Shown in pieces: positions 51,851-52,044 of a stretch of DNA of 52,044 nt. The position numbers and the translations under genes were made by a program. This stretch comes from Syntrophobacter sp. SbD2 (lineage in GTDB: Bacteria; Desulfobacterota; Binatia; UBA9968), in NCBI GenBank assembly GCA_945889495.1, contig CAMDBU010000019.1, positions 1 through 52,044 on the forward strand, written 5' to 3'. Below the pieces are notes generated by a model. It saw only the letters and a list, made by a program, of their open reading frames with translations, ran no database searches and was not told where the DNA came from. Positions within the stretch are counted from its first letter, which is position 1, and the number at the start of each line of letters is the position of its first letter.

Positions 51851-52044
51851 TTGATTGATGCCTATCTGGGTTTCTGAATGTTGGTGCTGTTAGACGGCCC
51901 TAGCAGCCCGTGGTGAAAGTCGAGAATGAAGTGGGTAACCGAGGCGATGAGGATCGACAGGAAGAAGAGATCGTGTAGAGTTTATTGCATGGCGATGGGA
52001 AAACGAAAACACGAAGAGCAGAGAGGGATGTGGGTGGCGGTGAG
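51851..52044. other. Window end; possible C-terminal fragment on minus strand
   Basis: No complete gene. On the minus strand, 51999-51872 roughly, a short frame reads DLFFLSILIASVTHFILDF and then HHGLLGPSN before a stop, hydrophobic like a membrane protein's end. However, an in-frame TAA lies just upstream, so any parent gene would need a frameshift. Confidence 0.2.

Overview
The window reads as a high-GC (about 60% by eye) chromosomal segment of a Gram-negative bacterium. The Gram-negative call rests on a type II-like secretin, TolC, MacAB, two lipoproteins and an AsmA-type protein. Gene content (CoxDE/XdhC accessory set, EF2563/YqeB protein, DUF4911, an archaeal-type CTP-dependent riboflavin kinase, an NMT1-type solute-binding protein beside a Rieske oxygenase) resembles uncultured deltaproteobacterial-type lineages such as Desulfobacterota/Binatota, or NC10/Rokubacteria. 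That placement is inference; no rRNA or tRNA gene is visible.

Layout: 1-2610 holds the end of a secretin locus, apparently divided into two coupled ORFs plus a SPOR-domain piece that looks frameshifted, closed by a strong terminator. 2716-6973 is a molybdenum-hydroxylase maturation set (YqeB, CoxD-like AAA ATPase, CoxE-like VWA protein, two XdhC-family proteins) without the structural hydroxylase. 7124-9259 encodes riboflavin kinase, UbiX and FMN-dependent IPP isomerase, which together could supply both halves of prenylated FMN. 9694-21979 is a seven-gene, almost fully overlapping polysaccharide/glycolipid operon behind a sigma-54-type promoter: glycosyltransferases, heparinase-fold protein, two APH-fold kinases, a glycosyltransferase-deacetylase fusion and an MsbA-type exporter. 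22084-27915 carries two PPOX-type flavoproteins, TolC and a MacA/MacB efflux system with MacB in two genes. 28048-29846 has two lipoproteins, one with a SUEL-lectin-like Cys domain. 29899-33393 is a SNF2 ATPase/SWIM pair.

33491-37497 is a small catabolic island: HIBADH-family dehydrogenase, Rieske oxygenase, divergent SDR, and a periplasmic binding protein. 37726-38208 encodes a secreted His-Pro repeat protein. 38723-43900 (minus) holds RNase R, a DUF4911 protein and an AsmA-family protein. 44056-48484 (minus) is a phenylacetate/beta-oxidation-type operon (thiolase, split 3-hydroxyacyl-CoA dehydrogenase, PaaG-like and PaaF-like proteins) facing a TetR regulator. The end carries a 2-Cys peroxiredoxin, a VIT1/CCC1 transporter and endonuclease IV.

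Intergenic regions repeatedly hold short degenerate tandem arrays, usually four heptamers (28 bp) or two to three nonamers, and several lie in inverted arrangement. I consider the polysaccharide operon, the prenyl-FMN cassette and these heptamer elements the three most interesting signals.
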